A DNA stretch of 54,630 nucleotides from an uncultured Clostridia bacterium (GTDB lineage: Bacteria > Bacillota > Clostridia > Oscillospirales > Ruminococcaceae). The stretch covers positions 1 to 54,630 of the forward strand of contig CANDEV010000017.1 in NCBI GenBank assembly GCA_947383835.1, written 5' to 3'. Of this stretch, positions 16,833-24,196 are shown in pieces; the first letter of the stretch is position 1; the number at the start of each line of letters is the position of its first letter. The translations under genes were made by a program, and so were the position numbers. The notes under the pieces are model-generated. The model was not told the DNA's origin and did no database searches. It saw nothing but the letters and a program-made list of their open reading frames with translations.

Positions 16833-18220
16833 TTTTCAGACTCCTTTCTCAAAAGCTTGTTTAATTCCTCTTGGGGCATACCGTTTTCAAGCAGTCTGCG
16901 CTGAAGGGACGGTGAAATATCGGCGCATTTTTCATGTGAACCGGTAATAACGAATTTTCCGTTTTCCATGCGGTTTTCGGTAATTTTGTACCGGTACAGC
17001 GAATGATATTTTCTTTCTCCGTCGGGCAGTATCTCGCATTCCATTATCTCCATAATGCGACGCTGCTTATTTTCGAGCTGCTTAGCGTAGACAACTATGG
17101 GGAACGCCTCGGTGACAAGATTTAATATGACCTTGTCGTCAACATTGGGATATTTTCTTTTGCAGAGAGTGACCATTCTGCGCCAGGTGGATTCGCAGGA
17201 ATTTGAGTGGATAGTGGTAATTACCGTATGACCCGTCCGAGCCGCTTCCTGCGCGGAATCCGCCTCACTGCTGCGCATTTCTCCGACGACGATATAGTCG
17301 GGGTGGAAGCGCAGAGCCATGTCAAGCAGATTATCCTGCGTAATACTTTTCTTTTCGTCCTCGCTTTCGCGGGTGATGGTGTGAATTACCTTGTTGATTA
17401 TTTTTCCGCTTTCGTCGCGTTCCACAAGGTCTAATTCACGGGAACCGTTCTCAATGGTGAATATACGCTTATCGTGGGGAATTGTTGTAAGCAGCCAGCC
17501 CGTAAGAGTTGTTTTTCCGCTTGAGGTAGCTCCCGCGACAGTGGTGGAAACGCCGTACCGAACCAATGCGGACATCAGCTCCATCATCTCGTCGGCGGCA
17601 GTTCCCGATTTAAGGAAATCCTCTTTTTTCAGCTTCTGAGCGTTTACAATTCTTATGGACGCAGCAACGCCCACGTCCTCGTCCACAAGAGGAGTTTTCA
17701 GAACAGCGATACGGATATTTTTTGAAAGGTGTCCCAAAATAGCGGGAGAGGTGTTGTCCAGAACCATTCCCGAAACGTGGAGCATACGCCGCACAACATT
17801 TATTGCATGGTCGGGAGACTCGAATTTTTCTTCAAGCTTAACGGTCTCGCCGCTGCTGTACTGCACCTCAACGTCGTCCCAGGAATTTATATTTATTTCC
17901 TCAATTCCCGTGCCGAAAATATATTTTGTAAGGAAAGAAAATTCCGCCATTTCGGTGTAGAGCTTGTCTATAAGTTCCTGTTGGGTCATGCCCTCGGCGG
18001 AAATTCGGTAATCGAGCAAATATTTTCCGATATACCGTTTTACCTGTGCTTTGACTTCGTCGTTGCCCTTATTTATGTTGTTGATGCCGTCGATAACCAG
18101 GGCGGAATATTTGCTTGAAATATATGCCTGCACCTCGTTAAGGATATCGGAAAATTCACGGTTTTTACCGGGTTTGCAGAACAAATTCTGCGTATTGGTC
18201 TGCGAAATCAAGCCATTCAT
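16829..18220 (-). CDS. cpaF: CpaF/TadA family secretion ATPase
   Basis: 463 residues. It carries the GSPII_E domain of Tad pilus motors: Walker A GATSSGKTT at about residues 230-238, Asp box, Walker B-like VVGEMRSSEA, His box GHTVITTIHSN, and an N-terminal helical domain. A C-terminal extension of about 80 residues is rich in charged residues. It powers extension of the Flp-like pilus. Its ATG overlaps the stop of the 32-residue mini-gene by four bases. Confidence 0.92.
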   Translation of the reverse strand: MNGLISQTNTQNLFCKPGKNREFSDILNEVQAYISSKYSALVIDGINNINKGNDEVKAQVKRYIGKYLLDYRISAEGMTQQELIDKLYTEMAEFSFLTKYIFGTGIEEININSWDDVEVQYSSGETVKLEEKFESPDHAINVVRRMLHVSGMVLDNTSPAILGHLSKNIRIAVLKTPLVDEDVGVAASIRIVNAQKLKKEDFLKSGTAADEMMELMSALVRYGVSTTVAGATSSGKTTLTGWLLTTIPHDKRIFTIENGSRELDLVERDESGKIINKVIHTITRESEDEKKSITQDNLLDMALRFHPDYIVVGEMRSSEADSAQEAARTGHTVITTIHSNSCESTWRRMVTLCKRKYPNVDDKVILNLVTEAFPIVVYAKQLENKQRRIMEIMECEILPDGERKYHSLYRYKITENRMENGKFVITGSHEKCADISPSLQRRLLENGMPQEELNKLLRKESEK

Positions 18221-18315
18221 AATTCAAACACCTCGCGGAAAGCTTCCGCCGCCATGCCGCGCCCTCTCATATTTTTTATACCGCCACTCGGTTTCACGCG
18301 TCGTAAATTCCTCAT
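18217..18315 (-). CDS. 32-residue mini-gene coupling TadZ-like and CpaF genes
   Basis: ATG at 18315 overlaps the stop of the TadZ-like gene (ATGA), and its own stop overlaps the CpaF start (ATGA). The peptide is very basic (RNLRRVK, MRGRG) with a C-terminus AFREVFEL that resembles the ANEVFEL end of the preceding protein. Two perfect four-base overlaps argue that it is translated. It may act only to carry ribosomes to cpaF or may be a decayed gene end; a function for the peptide is not known. Confidence 0.5.
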   Translation of the reverse strand: MRNLRRVKPSGGIKNMRGRGMAAEAFREVFEL

Positions 18316-19166
18316 AGCTCGAACACCTCATTAGCAATTTTGGCAACAGCTTTTCGGAAATCCTTGCTGCTCTTATCGGAAAGCCCCGCAAAAAGATTTC
18401 CCGTTAAAAACTGGCGGTAAACCTCGTCGGAATGGGGAATCTTAAAGCTGACGCCGCCCACCACCTGTTCTATATTGTCGTCCGCCTGAAAATCGTCAAT
18501 ATTGCTTGCAGCCTTGTACTGCTTGTTGGCGTTGAATTTGTTGTCAAGCAAAAGCGGGAGCTGAGAGGAAAGATAGGAAATTGATTTCAGGTCGCAGGAG
18601 ACCAACCGCAGAACAGCGTCCGACTCAATGAGAGAGACAGCCGAAAGCACGTCCCCCGTTATATTGCTTGTGCAGTCGATGATGATATAGTCCGCCATTT
18701 TACGCAGCTCGGCAAGCAGCTCCTTCGCCTGGGTTTCTGTGTAGGGAGGGTAGGTGAAAGCGTTTTCGCCCTTGAGCATACCAAGCATGGTAAGGTACTC
18801 GTTTTTTCTGTGCAGTATTGCGTTCTGCTTTATGAGAGTCTCGGTGACATGAGCCGCGCCTAAAATATTTCCCATTGACAGCTCCGCCTCCAGGTCGGAA
18901 GGGGGACAGATAAACGGCAGCAGCGGCGCGGACATATCCGCAAGCACAAGAATAACATTTTTCTTTTGGGAAGCGATATATCTCGCGATCTTCACGCTCA
19001 TTATGGTTTTTCCCGAAGAGGGACTGCCCCAGACCGCAAGCACCTGATTATCCGCGCGGTCAGGGGGAAGCTCAAAGCACCCGCTTTCGGGATCGGCAAG
19101 GTCAAATTCAAGGTCAAGTTCTTCGTCCTCGTCACGGTTCAGCAAATTATTCAGAAAGTTCGGCAT
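18312..19166 (-). CDS. TadZ/CpaE-like ParA-superfamily ATPase
   Basis: 284 residues from ATG at 19166, nine bases after GGAGG and overlapping the end of cpaB by 20 bases. An acidic N-terminus (DEDEELDLEFDLADPE) leads into a MinD/ParA fold: deviant Walker A-like VWGSPSSGKT at about residues 48-57, then ADYIIIDCTS (Walker B). In Tad systems TadZ/CpaE localises the machine at the membrane or pole. No receiver-like domain is present, so it is shorter than classical CpaE. Confidence 0.8.
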   Translation of the reverse strand: MPNFLNNLLNRDEDEELDLEFDLADPESGCFELPPDRADNQVLAVWGSPSSGKTIMSVKIARYIASQKKNVILVLADMSAPLLPFICPPSDLEAELSMGNILGAAHVTETLIKQNAILHRKNEYLTMLGMLKGENAFTYPPYTETQAKELLAELRKMADYIIIDCTSNITGDVLSAVSLIESDAVLRLVSCDLKSISYLSSQLPLLLDNKFNANKQYKAASNIDDFQADDNIEQVVGGVSFKIPHSDEVYRQFLTGNLFAGLSDKSSKDFRKAVAKIANEVFEL

Positions 19167-20040
19167 CGGTATTTTCCTCCGTATCGGCAGTATTTTCTTC
19201 GGTCGTATTATCAATTTCCGTCAAAATATTTTCTGTTGGATTTTCCTCGCTTTCCTCGGTATTTTGGGTATTTGCGGCTTCTTCATTTTCCTTTTCCGCA
19301 AGTATTTTTTCTTCAATTTCGGACAGTACGGTTTCTTGAGCCTTAATAAATTCGGCGGCATTTTCGGCAGTACCACGGTACACGAGAGCAATGTGGGTAT
19401 CGCCGTTTTCTTCAAGCTCCGCAAGAATATTTGCCTGCATCGGAGTGACCAGAAGCGTAATTGTTGACGGCAGCTCGGCTTCTTCCTCGCCGTCTGCGGT
19501 AACGACAACGTCGCCTTTGTCGCTGCCTTTTTTATCGGTGGCGGCAATTACCTCAACATACTGGAGTTCATCGGGAACAACGGTCTCACCGCTTTCGCGG
19601 TAATCGCAGGCGATTACCGAAACAATATCTCCCGACTGAAGCTTGCCCGAAAGTCCCGCCGCAAAAGAGGGTATGGTTATGGAAATGGCGCGTTTTTCTC
19701 CCGTCAGTCCGTAAAGATAATTATTCTCGTTTGCAGGGGTATCGGAAATTTTGGAGGGCAGAACATATTCGCCCTTTAAAAGCTCGGAAGCAACGTATTT
19801 TCCCACGATTTCATCTTTTGTTTTCAGTACGTCGGAGGGGAGATTGTATGCGCCTACCTCCACGGTTTCAATGTCCTTTTCGGTAATTTCCTGACCGATC
19901 TTAACGTCGTTTTTCATACGGATAATTTCCGTAGTTTTGCTTGCGGAAGCGTTAAAAAGCGGCGTGATGAGAAAGCATATAGCAAGGGCGATAGCTATAC
20001 AGATCACGCCGAGAACTGTTCTGTTTTTCAAAAAATTCAT
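19147..20040 (-). CDS. cpaB: Flp pilus assembly protein CpaB (SAF domain)
   Basis: 297 residues, ATG after GAGAGGA. Single N-terminal membrane segment (about residues 8-26), a SAF domain beginning MKNDVKIGQEITEKDIETVEV, and the RcpC/CpaB core (AISITIPSFAAGLSGKLQSGDIVSVIA). The C-terminal 60 residues are extremely acidic and T/N-rich, unlike Gram-negative CpaB; this tail probably lies outside the membrane in the cell wall. CpaB may contact peptidoglycan and guide the pilus. Confidence 0.85.
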   Translation of the reverse strand: MNFLKNRTVLGVICIAIALAICFLITPLFNASASKTTEIIRMKNDVKIGQEITEKDIETVEVGAYNLPSDVLKTKDEIVGKYVASELLKGEYVLPSKISDTPANENNYLYGLTGEKRAISITIPSFAAGLSGKLQSGDIVSVIACDYRESGETVVPDELQYVEVIAATDKKGSDKGDVVVTADGEEEAELPSTITLLVTPMQANILAELEENGDTHIALVYRGTAENAAEFIKAQETVLSEIEEKILAEKENEEAANTQNTEESEENPTENILTEIDNTTEENTADTEENTDAELSE

Positions 20041-20053
20041 ATAAAAATTCCTC

Positions 20054-20467
20054 TCAAAAAATTAATTTAAGCAATAAATATCCGAGTGTAATAAATGGTA
20101 CGAACGGCAGAGATTTCTCTGCCGTTCGACCTTGTATTTTCATGATTGCGGCATAAACCGCGTAAAAAATGAGCATGGAAAGCTGCGCGGTAAAAAGCAG
20201 GAAAACCGTTCCCCATAAGCCGCAGACCACGCTCAGAGCAATTACAAGCTTAACATCTCCGCCGCCGATCTTGCCCGTAAAAAGAGCCGTAATAAAAAAT
20301 ACCGCAGCGGCGGCAAGTCCCCAAAGGTTTTGGATATTGAAATTCAAAACCATTGTCAGAGCTGCCGCCGCGGATATTTCATTTGGAATTTCGCGGTATT
20401 TTATGTCCTTTACGGAATCATATATCAGCAGCGACAAAATTAAAGCTGTCTGAATGACTGCGGACAT
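20054..20467 (-). CDS. Prepilin peptidase (A24, TadV/CpaA-like)
   Basis: 137 residues with four membrane segments. It contains the two active aspartates of aspartic prepilin peptidases: D in DSVKDIKYREIPN (about residue 20) and D in GKIGGGDVKL (about residue 72). It is of the small TadV type, without the methylase domain. It would cut the Flp-like pilins and pseudopilins of this locus. Its ATG shares a base with the stop of the preceding pilin gene. Confidence 0.88.
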   Translation of the reverse strand: MSAVIQTALILSLLIYDSVKDIKYREIPNEISAAAALTMVLNFNIQNLWGLAAAAVFFITALFTGKIGGGDVKLVIALSVVCGLWGTVFLLFTAQLSMLIFYAVYAAIMKIQGRTAEKSLPFVPFITLGYLLLKLIF

Positions 20468-20685
20468 TATCCCGCGAAGTTGAACATATCGGTGACCTTC
20501 TGATTAAGGGTAGGGAGAATTACGTCGCCGAAAAGCGCGTAAAGTCCACCGAGAAGAAGCGCGCCGATAACAACGGCAATGAGAATTTTAATGCCGCTGT
20601 CCACGAAATTCTCGCCCTTGTTGGACTTAAGAAGTTCCTTTGCCTGAAGCACTTTGATTGTTGCCTTTGTGATAATTTTTCTCAT
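20467..20685 (-). CDS. Flp-like small pilin (DUF6133-like), copy B
   Basis: 72 residues from ATG at 20685, eight bases after GGAGG. Basic leader, then KGENFVDSG directly before a membrane helix rich in I/V/L/A (about residues 30-50), then a short tail FGDVILPTLNQKV. G24 followed by D at +5 imitates the prepilin cut site of Flp pilins (G then E at +5). It is almost identical to the product of 21334-21552. The two genes and their leaders are a duplication. Together with the adjacent prepilin peptidase this is the best candidate for the major pilin. Confidence 0.7.
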   Translation of the reverse strand: MRKIITKATIKVLQAKELLKSNKGENFVDSGIKILIAVVIGALLLGGLYALFGDVILPTLNQKVTDMFNFAG

Positions 20686-20743
20686 AATGAGTACCTCCAT
20701 AAATTAAATTTTTTATTTGCAAAAATCCTAAGATTTTTACGTC

Positions 20744-21076
20744 TTACATTTCCATTCCCATAGGAGCCGGCTGTTCCTCCGGTTCCATGCTCACGGGAAT
20801 ATTTTTCTGCTCCTGCAATTGTGCAATCGTCTGATGATACGCGCCGATAATTTCATTGCTGAGCTGCTGACGAAATTCGGGCGTGGTGGGGAAGCAAATA
20901 TCCTTGTAGCTGCCGTCCTGAGCCTTGTATGACGGCATAGCAATAAAAAGTCCCTTGCTGCCCTCCATGACCTTAATATTTTTTACGGCAAAGCAGCCGT
21001 CGAAATTAGCCGAAGCCACGGCGCGGACGTTTCCGTCGCCGGGTATGAGCTTGTTGATCCTTACATCCAAATTCAT
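20744..21076 (-). CDS. SpoVG family protein
   Basis: 110 residues, ATG after AAAGGA. The fold signature is visible: MNLDVRINKL at the start, DGCFAVKNIKV, then GLFIAMPS and the FPTTPEFRQQL segment. SpoVG proteins bind nucleic acids and regulate gene expression; copies on ICEs of this type are common. It sits between the two pilin copies, so it may have been present before the pilin duplicated. A Q/E/P-rich tail ends the protein. Confidence 0.85.
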   Translation of the reverse strand: MNLDVRINKLIPGDGNVRAVASANFDGCFAVKNIKVMEGSKGLFIAMPSYKAQDGSYKDICFPTTPEFRQQLSNEIIGAYHQTIAQLQEQKNIPVSMEPEEQPAPMGMEM

Positions 21077-21088
21077 AAAAAAATCCTT

Positions 21089-21331
21089 TCAGTTTGATTC
21101 TGTTTCCGAGCCGCTGAACAGCAGGACGATTATTATGATAATTACTATCGCAATAACCGCCGCTGTTCCGTCGTCAAGCTCGGTTTCATTTTCCTGCGCA
21201 ATTTCTTCTGCGCACTGCGTACATACCGTTTGGTTTTCGGCAACATACACGATTTTTTCCTGCAGCTGCTTTAAAATAATTGCCGCCGCAAGAATTATCG
21301 CAAGCAGCGCAGTAAATCTGCCCTTGCTCAC
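21089..21331 (-). CDS. Small membrane protein
   Basis: 80 residues from a GTG start just after the stop of pilin copy A. N-terminal membrane helix (about residues 7-20), a cysteine pair in a C-T-Q-C motif (residues 36-39), an acidic segment, and a second highly hydrophobic helix (about 56-72). The CxxC pair might bind metal or form a disulfide. No family recognised; position suggests an accessory part of the pilus. Confidence 0.6.
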   Translation of the reverse strand: MSKGRFTALLAIILAAAIILKQLQEKIVYVAENQTVCTQCAEEIAQENETELDDGTAAVIAIVIIIIIVLLFSGSETESN

Positions 21332-21333
21332 GG

Positions 21334-21552
21334 TTATCCCGCAAAGTTGAACATATCGGTGACCTTCTGATTGAGGGTAGGAAGAATGACGTCGCCGAAG
21401 AGAGCGTAAAGTCCGCCCAGCAGGAGCGCGCCGATTACAACGGCGATGAGAATTTTAATGCCGCTGTCAACGAAGTTTTCGCCTCTTGTTGACTTAAGAA
21501 GTTCCTTTGCCTGAAACGCTTTGAGTGCTGCCTTTGTGATAATTTTTCTCAT
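21334..21552 (-). CDS. Flp-like small pilin (DUF6133-like), copy A
   Basis: 72 residues, ATG at 21552 eight bases after GGAGG. It differs from copy B only near residues 9-23 (AALKAF and STRG in place of TIKVLQ-type residues); the RGENFVDSG cut-site-like motif, membrane helix and tail are the same. The duplicated block includes the ribosome site and a hairpin before it. Its product and copy B could form a two-pilin fibre or serve for dose. Confidence 0.7.
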   Translation of the reverse strand: MRKIITKAALKAFQAKELLKSTRGENFVDSGIKILIAVVIGALLLGGLYALFGDVILPTLNQKVTDMFNFAG

Positions 21553-21589
21553 AATGAGTACCTCCATAAAATTAATTTTTTATATGCAA

Positions 21590-21610
21590 AAAGCCGCTTT
21601 GGGCAGCTTT
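21590..21610 (-). terminator. Terminator-like hairpin before pilin copy A
   Basis: AAAGCCGC (21590-21597) and GCAGCTTT (21603-21610) pair with one G-U and are followed by five U on the minus strand, about 15 bases before the pilin ribosome site. A weaker AAAAATC/GATTTTT hairpin occupies the same place before copy B (20721-20738). Confidence 0.6.
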
Positions 21611-21941
21611 ACATATTAAGATTGATATTGTTTTCGGGAGCAGAATTTATCTGCTCCAATTTTTCATTTGCCCACTGTGGAATATGCTCGTCCGCAATAA
21701 TTCCGATGAAATCCGAACGGTAAAAATGAGTTTCCTCGCCGTCCGACAAAAAGCAGCCGAACACCTTTCGACCGCTTGAATTGGGGTCGCAGCCAAAACC
21801 GCCGCTTGCAAGAAAAAGCTGATTTTCGGGAGTGCGGAATTCTTCATTTAAACTCTCAGCTCGGATAATGAGCAATTTCCCTTTGTAATCCTGCGGCTCG
21901 CTGTTTTGAATTACATGATTTTTATCAAACAAAGAATCCAT
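21609..21941 (-). CDS. Conserved ICE protein of unknown function
   Basis: 110 residues from ATG at 21941, overlapping the antirepressor gene end by 17 bases. Soluble; the central part (TPENQLFLASGGFGCDPNSSGRK, then a D-G-E-E-T segment) resembles short domains I recall in many Tn1549-like elements. No catalytic residue is obvious. It lies between the antirepressor and the pilin genes; function unknown. Confidence 0.6.
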   Translation of the reverse strand: MDSLFDKNHVIQNSEPQDYKGKLLIIRAESLNEEFRTPENQLFLASGGFGCDPNSSGRKVFGCFLSDGEETHFYRSDFIGIIADEHIPQWANEKLEQINSAPENNINLNM

Positions 21942-22722
21942 AATTTTCACCCGCTTCCGATGTCGGCAGAATACCGCGTTCCTTTAAAAAATCGTATAAA
22001 AAAAGCCGTCCCTTTTGAGTCCAGCAAGTGTGGATCACGGAACGGTTTTCACTTATATTATAGGTCTGCGACTGCGTATAATTTTTATCCGCATATTTTG
22101 AATACAGCACCCAGGACTTTCCTATGGGGAACTGTATTTTCAGTTCGTACAGCATTTTATTAAACGTCACCGCCGACATACCGTAGTCCTTTGCGATCTG
22201 CGTTACGGGGACTGCGTTTTTGCTCATAAGAATTTTATCGCAGTAATTTGCTTTTACGGATAATTCCGCGTTTTCCTTTTCGAGCTTTTGTCGTTTGTCC
22301 CGCTCGTCCGCAAGAGTGTTCAGCAACTTTGCAAGCTCCCGCGGGTCGCTCATGGTTTTATGCAGGGTCTCGGCGGTCATGTACGCGCCGTTTTTTCTCA
22401 GCGACGGTAAAATTTCGGAGGTTACCCACCTACTGAATTTTTTAGCGGACGGCAGCTTACTTGACAAAATCAAGCAGTACAAACCGCTTTCATTAATAAC
22501 GGTCAGCCCGCGATTGGGAATTTCAAAAGTACCGTTTTGGTAGTTTTGATTTTTCAGCACTTTTTTATCTTCCGGGTCAACGTGCCTGTTTATATCTCTG
22601 CTTCCGTTTTCATAGCCGAGAATTTCGGCAATTTCTTTGCCGATAAACCACGGCTCGCCGTCAATATTTAATGTGCGTATCTCGCCAAATTCCTCGCTTT
22701 TGAACACAGTCGGACTATTCAT
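21925..22722 (-). CDS. Phage-type antirepressor (BRO-N plus KilAC)
   Basis: 265 residues from ATG at 22722, overlapping the AbrB-like gene. N-terminal BRO-N domain (GEPWFIGKEIAEILGY, then NINR-type and GLYCLILSSKLPSAKKFSRWV), middle coiled coil (ADERDKRQKLEKENAEL), and C-terminal KilAC DNA-binding domain (IAKDYGMSAVTFNKML). Such proteins counteract repressors of mobile elements, and here the gene may control ICE induction. A C-terminal winged-helix-like stretch ends with TCWTQKGRLFLYDFL, typical of the family. Confidence 0.88.
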   Translation of the reverse strand: MNSPTVFKSEEFGEIRTLNIDGEPWFIGKEIAEILGYENGSRDINRHVDPEDKKVLKNQNYQNGTFEIPNRGLTVINESGLYCLILSSKLPSAKKFSRWVTSEILPSLRKNGAYMTAETLHKTMSDPRELAKLLNTLADERDKRQKLEKENAELSVKANYCDKILMSKNAVPVTQIAKDYGMSAVTFNKMLYELKIQFPIGKSWVLYSKYADKNYTQSQTYNISENRSVIHTCWTQKGRLFLYDFLKERGILPTSEAGENYGFFV

Positions 22723-22960
22723 CGCAGTGTTCCGCCTCACTGATTATGACGCAGCCGTCATCGGCATAAATTTCAAGTCCGCGGCTCTCATCAATACTCG
22801 CTTCTTCAAAGAGTTCCGACGGTATGTGTATCTCGCTGTCCGACAAGGGTTCAACGGAAATATTTACCGTATCTCCCGGTTTAACTCCGATAATGTCAAG
22901 TACCTGAGGGTCTACCTTAAAATTTCCTTTTTCCGTAACCTTGCTGTTAAATGTTATCAT
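22715..22960 (-). CDS. AbrB/SpoVT-like DNA-binding protein
   Basis: 81 residues, ATG after GGAGG with eight-base spacing. The N-terminus KVTEKGNFKVDPQVLDIIGVKPGDTV is the swapped-hairpin AbrB pattern. The rest is acidic, ending in a segment with DDGCVII. It may be a transition-state-type regulator or antitoxin-like protein; no toxin partner is adjacent. It starts two bases after the Dam-like methylase stop. Confidence 0.75.
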   Translation of the reverse strand: MITFNSKVTEKGNFKVDPQVLDIIGVKPGDTVNISVEPLSDSEIHIPSELFEEASIDESRGLEIYADDGCVIISEAEHCDE

Positions 22961-22962
22961 CG

Positions 22963-23784
22963 CTATTCCTCCAAATCAAAAAATGTAATCTGTTTTTCCG
23001 AGCTGATCCGTTCGTTCATATCGTAATTCGCAATGAGCAGCTCCCTGAACATACTGCCGCCGTCGAACCTCTGACGGATATTGTTCAGCCTTTCATATGA
23101 ATAGGTTTCAAATCCTTTGTACAGCTCGCGTATTTCGGGACAGTCGTTGTATGAAACAAGAAATTTCCCAGAAATATTTTTCAGAGAATCCCTTAATCTT
23201 TCGTGGTCAGCCTTTGTAAATCCAACATTTTCGTAATAACTCTCCGTAGAAAAATACGGCGGGTCGCAGTAGAAAAAGCTGACCTCACTGTCCTGCTGCA
23301 AAATCAATTTTTCAAAATCCTTATTTTCGATAACGACCTTTTGCAGCCGTCTCGAAGCCTGTTCTATCAGCGGGAAATTTCCCCACATTGAATGAGGCTT
23401 TCCGCCAAAGCTGTCGCAGCCGCTTGCGTAGCTGTACCGAATTAACTGGTAGAATTCCGCAGCTCGATTTACGTCGCCGATAGCTGCTTTTTCGCTGATA
23501 ATATGCTTAATTCTGTCAAAGTCCTCGCGGCAGTTAAGCACGTAGCGAAGCCGTTCAATCAGCTCCGAGCTGCGGTCGCGGACGCAGGTGTACAGATTTG
23601 AAATATTGCTGTTGAAGTCGTTGAAGACCTCAAAATCGTTGTTCGGCGGCTTGCCGAAAAGTATCCAGCCGCCGCCCCCGAACACCTCGATATATTTTTC
23701 GTACCAAAGGGGAAAGCGGGGGATTATTATATCGCGGCTGCTTTTTTTGCCGCCGATCCAGCTCATGAAGCTATTAAAATTCAT
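22963..23784 (-). CDS. D12-class DNA adenine methyltransferase (Dam-like)
   Basis: 273 residues from ATG at 23784 with GGCGG close before it; an earlier ATG at 23835 lacks a good site. Motif I-like SWIGGKKSSR and FGGGGWILFGKPP near the start, catalytic DPPYF at residues 174-178, and the YND segment later, are hallmarks of N6-adenine methylases of the D12 family. No restriction gene is adjacent, so it is an orphan enzyme that probably protects the element from host restriction or marks its DNA. Confidence 0.9.
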   Translation of the reverse strand: MNFNSFMSWIGGKKSSRDIIIPRFPLWYEKYIEVFGGGGWILFGKPPNNDFEVFNDFNSNISNLYTCVRDRSSELIERLRYVLNCREDFDRIKHIISEKAAIGDVNRAAEFYQLIRYSYASGCDSFGGKPHSMWGNFPLIEQASRRLQKVVIENKDFEKLILQQDSEVSFFYCDPPYFSTESYYENVGFTKADHERLRDSLKNISGKFLVSYNDCPEIRELYKGFETYSYERLNNIRQRFDGGSMFRELLIANYDMNERISSEKQITFFDLEE

Positions 23785-23869
23785 CACCGCCTTTCTGCAG
23801 TGCCGCTCTGCAAACGGCATACCGCAGAAAAACACTAACAGCCGCCGTTCACAGGCTGACTGCTTTAAT

Positions 23870-24196
23870 TTACATACTCTGTTCCATTTGAGGAGAACCG
23901 TTCAGAAATTCTTCAAGCGACATGGTGTCTCCGAGGAAATTGCAGTCGTCGGGAGTAAGCTCCACGCCGCTTTCCGCGCCCTCGATAGGTTCTTTCACAA
24001 TTACCGTACCCCAATGGTTGACAAGCACAAATGACTTCAATTCATTTGGCTCGCCGTCGCATTCGTCCCGCAGGTCGTATGCGTACAAACCGTCGGGTAA
24101 AGTATTTCTGTCAATTCGCATATTTGTGAACAGCGCTTCCCGTCCGAGAATTTCAAATTCCTCATAGTCCGCGTCATTCGCATTGATCGGCTTCGT
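23870..24196 (-). CDS. LPD28-like protein, apparent ACG start
   Basis: 108 residues when read from ACG at 24194-24196, nine bases after GGGAGG. The usual family opening EEFEILGREALFTNMRID lies upstream of the first ATG (24121), and no ATG, GTG or TTG exists before it in frame. The following YAYDLRDECDGEP and VLVNHWGTV fit the LPD28-type domain (name from memory), found as a small stand-alone or polyvalent-protein module in mobile elements. It overlaps the end of the C5 methyltransferase by 23 bases. Function is unknown. Confidence 0.7.
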   Translation of the reverse strand, partial: TKPINANDADYEEFEILGREALFTNMRIDRNTLPDGLYAYDLRDECDGEPNELKSFVLVNHWGTVIVKEPIEGAESGVELTPDDCNFLGDTMSLEEFLNGSPQMEQSM

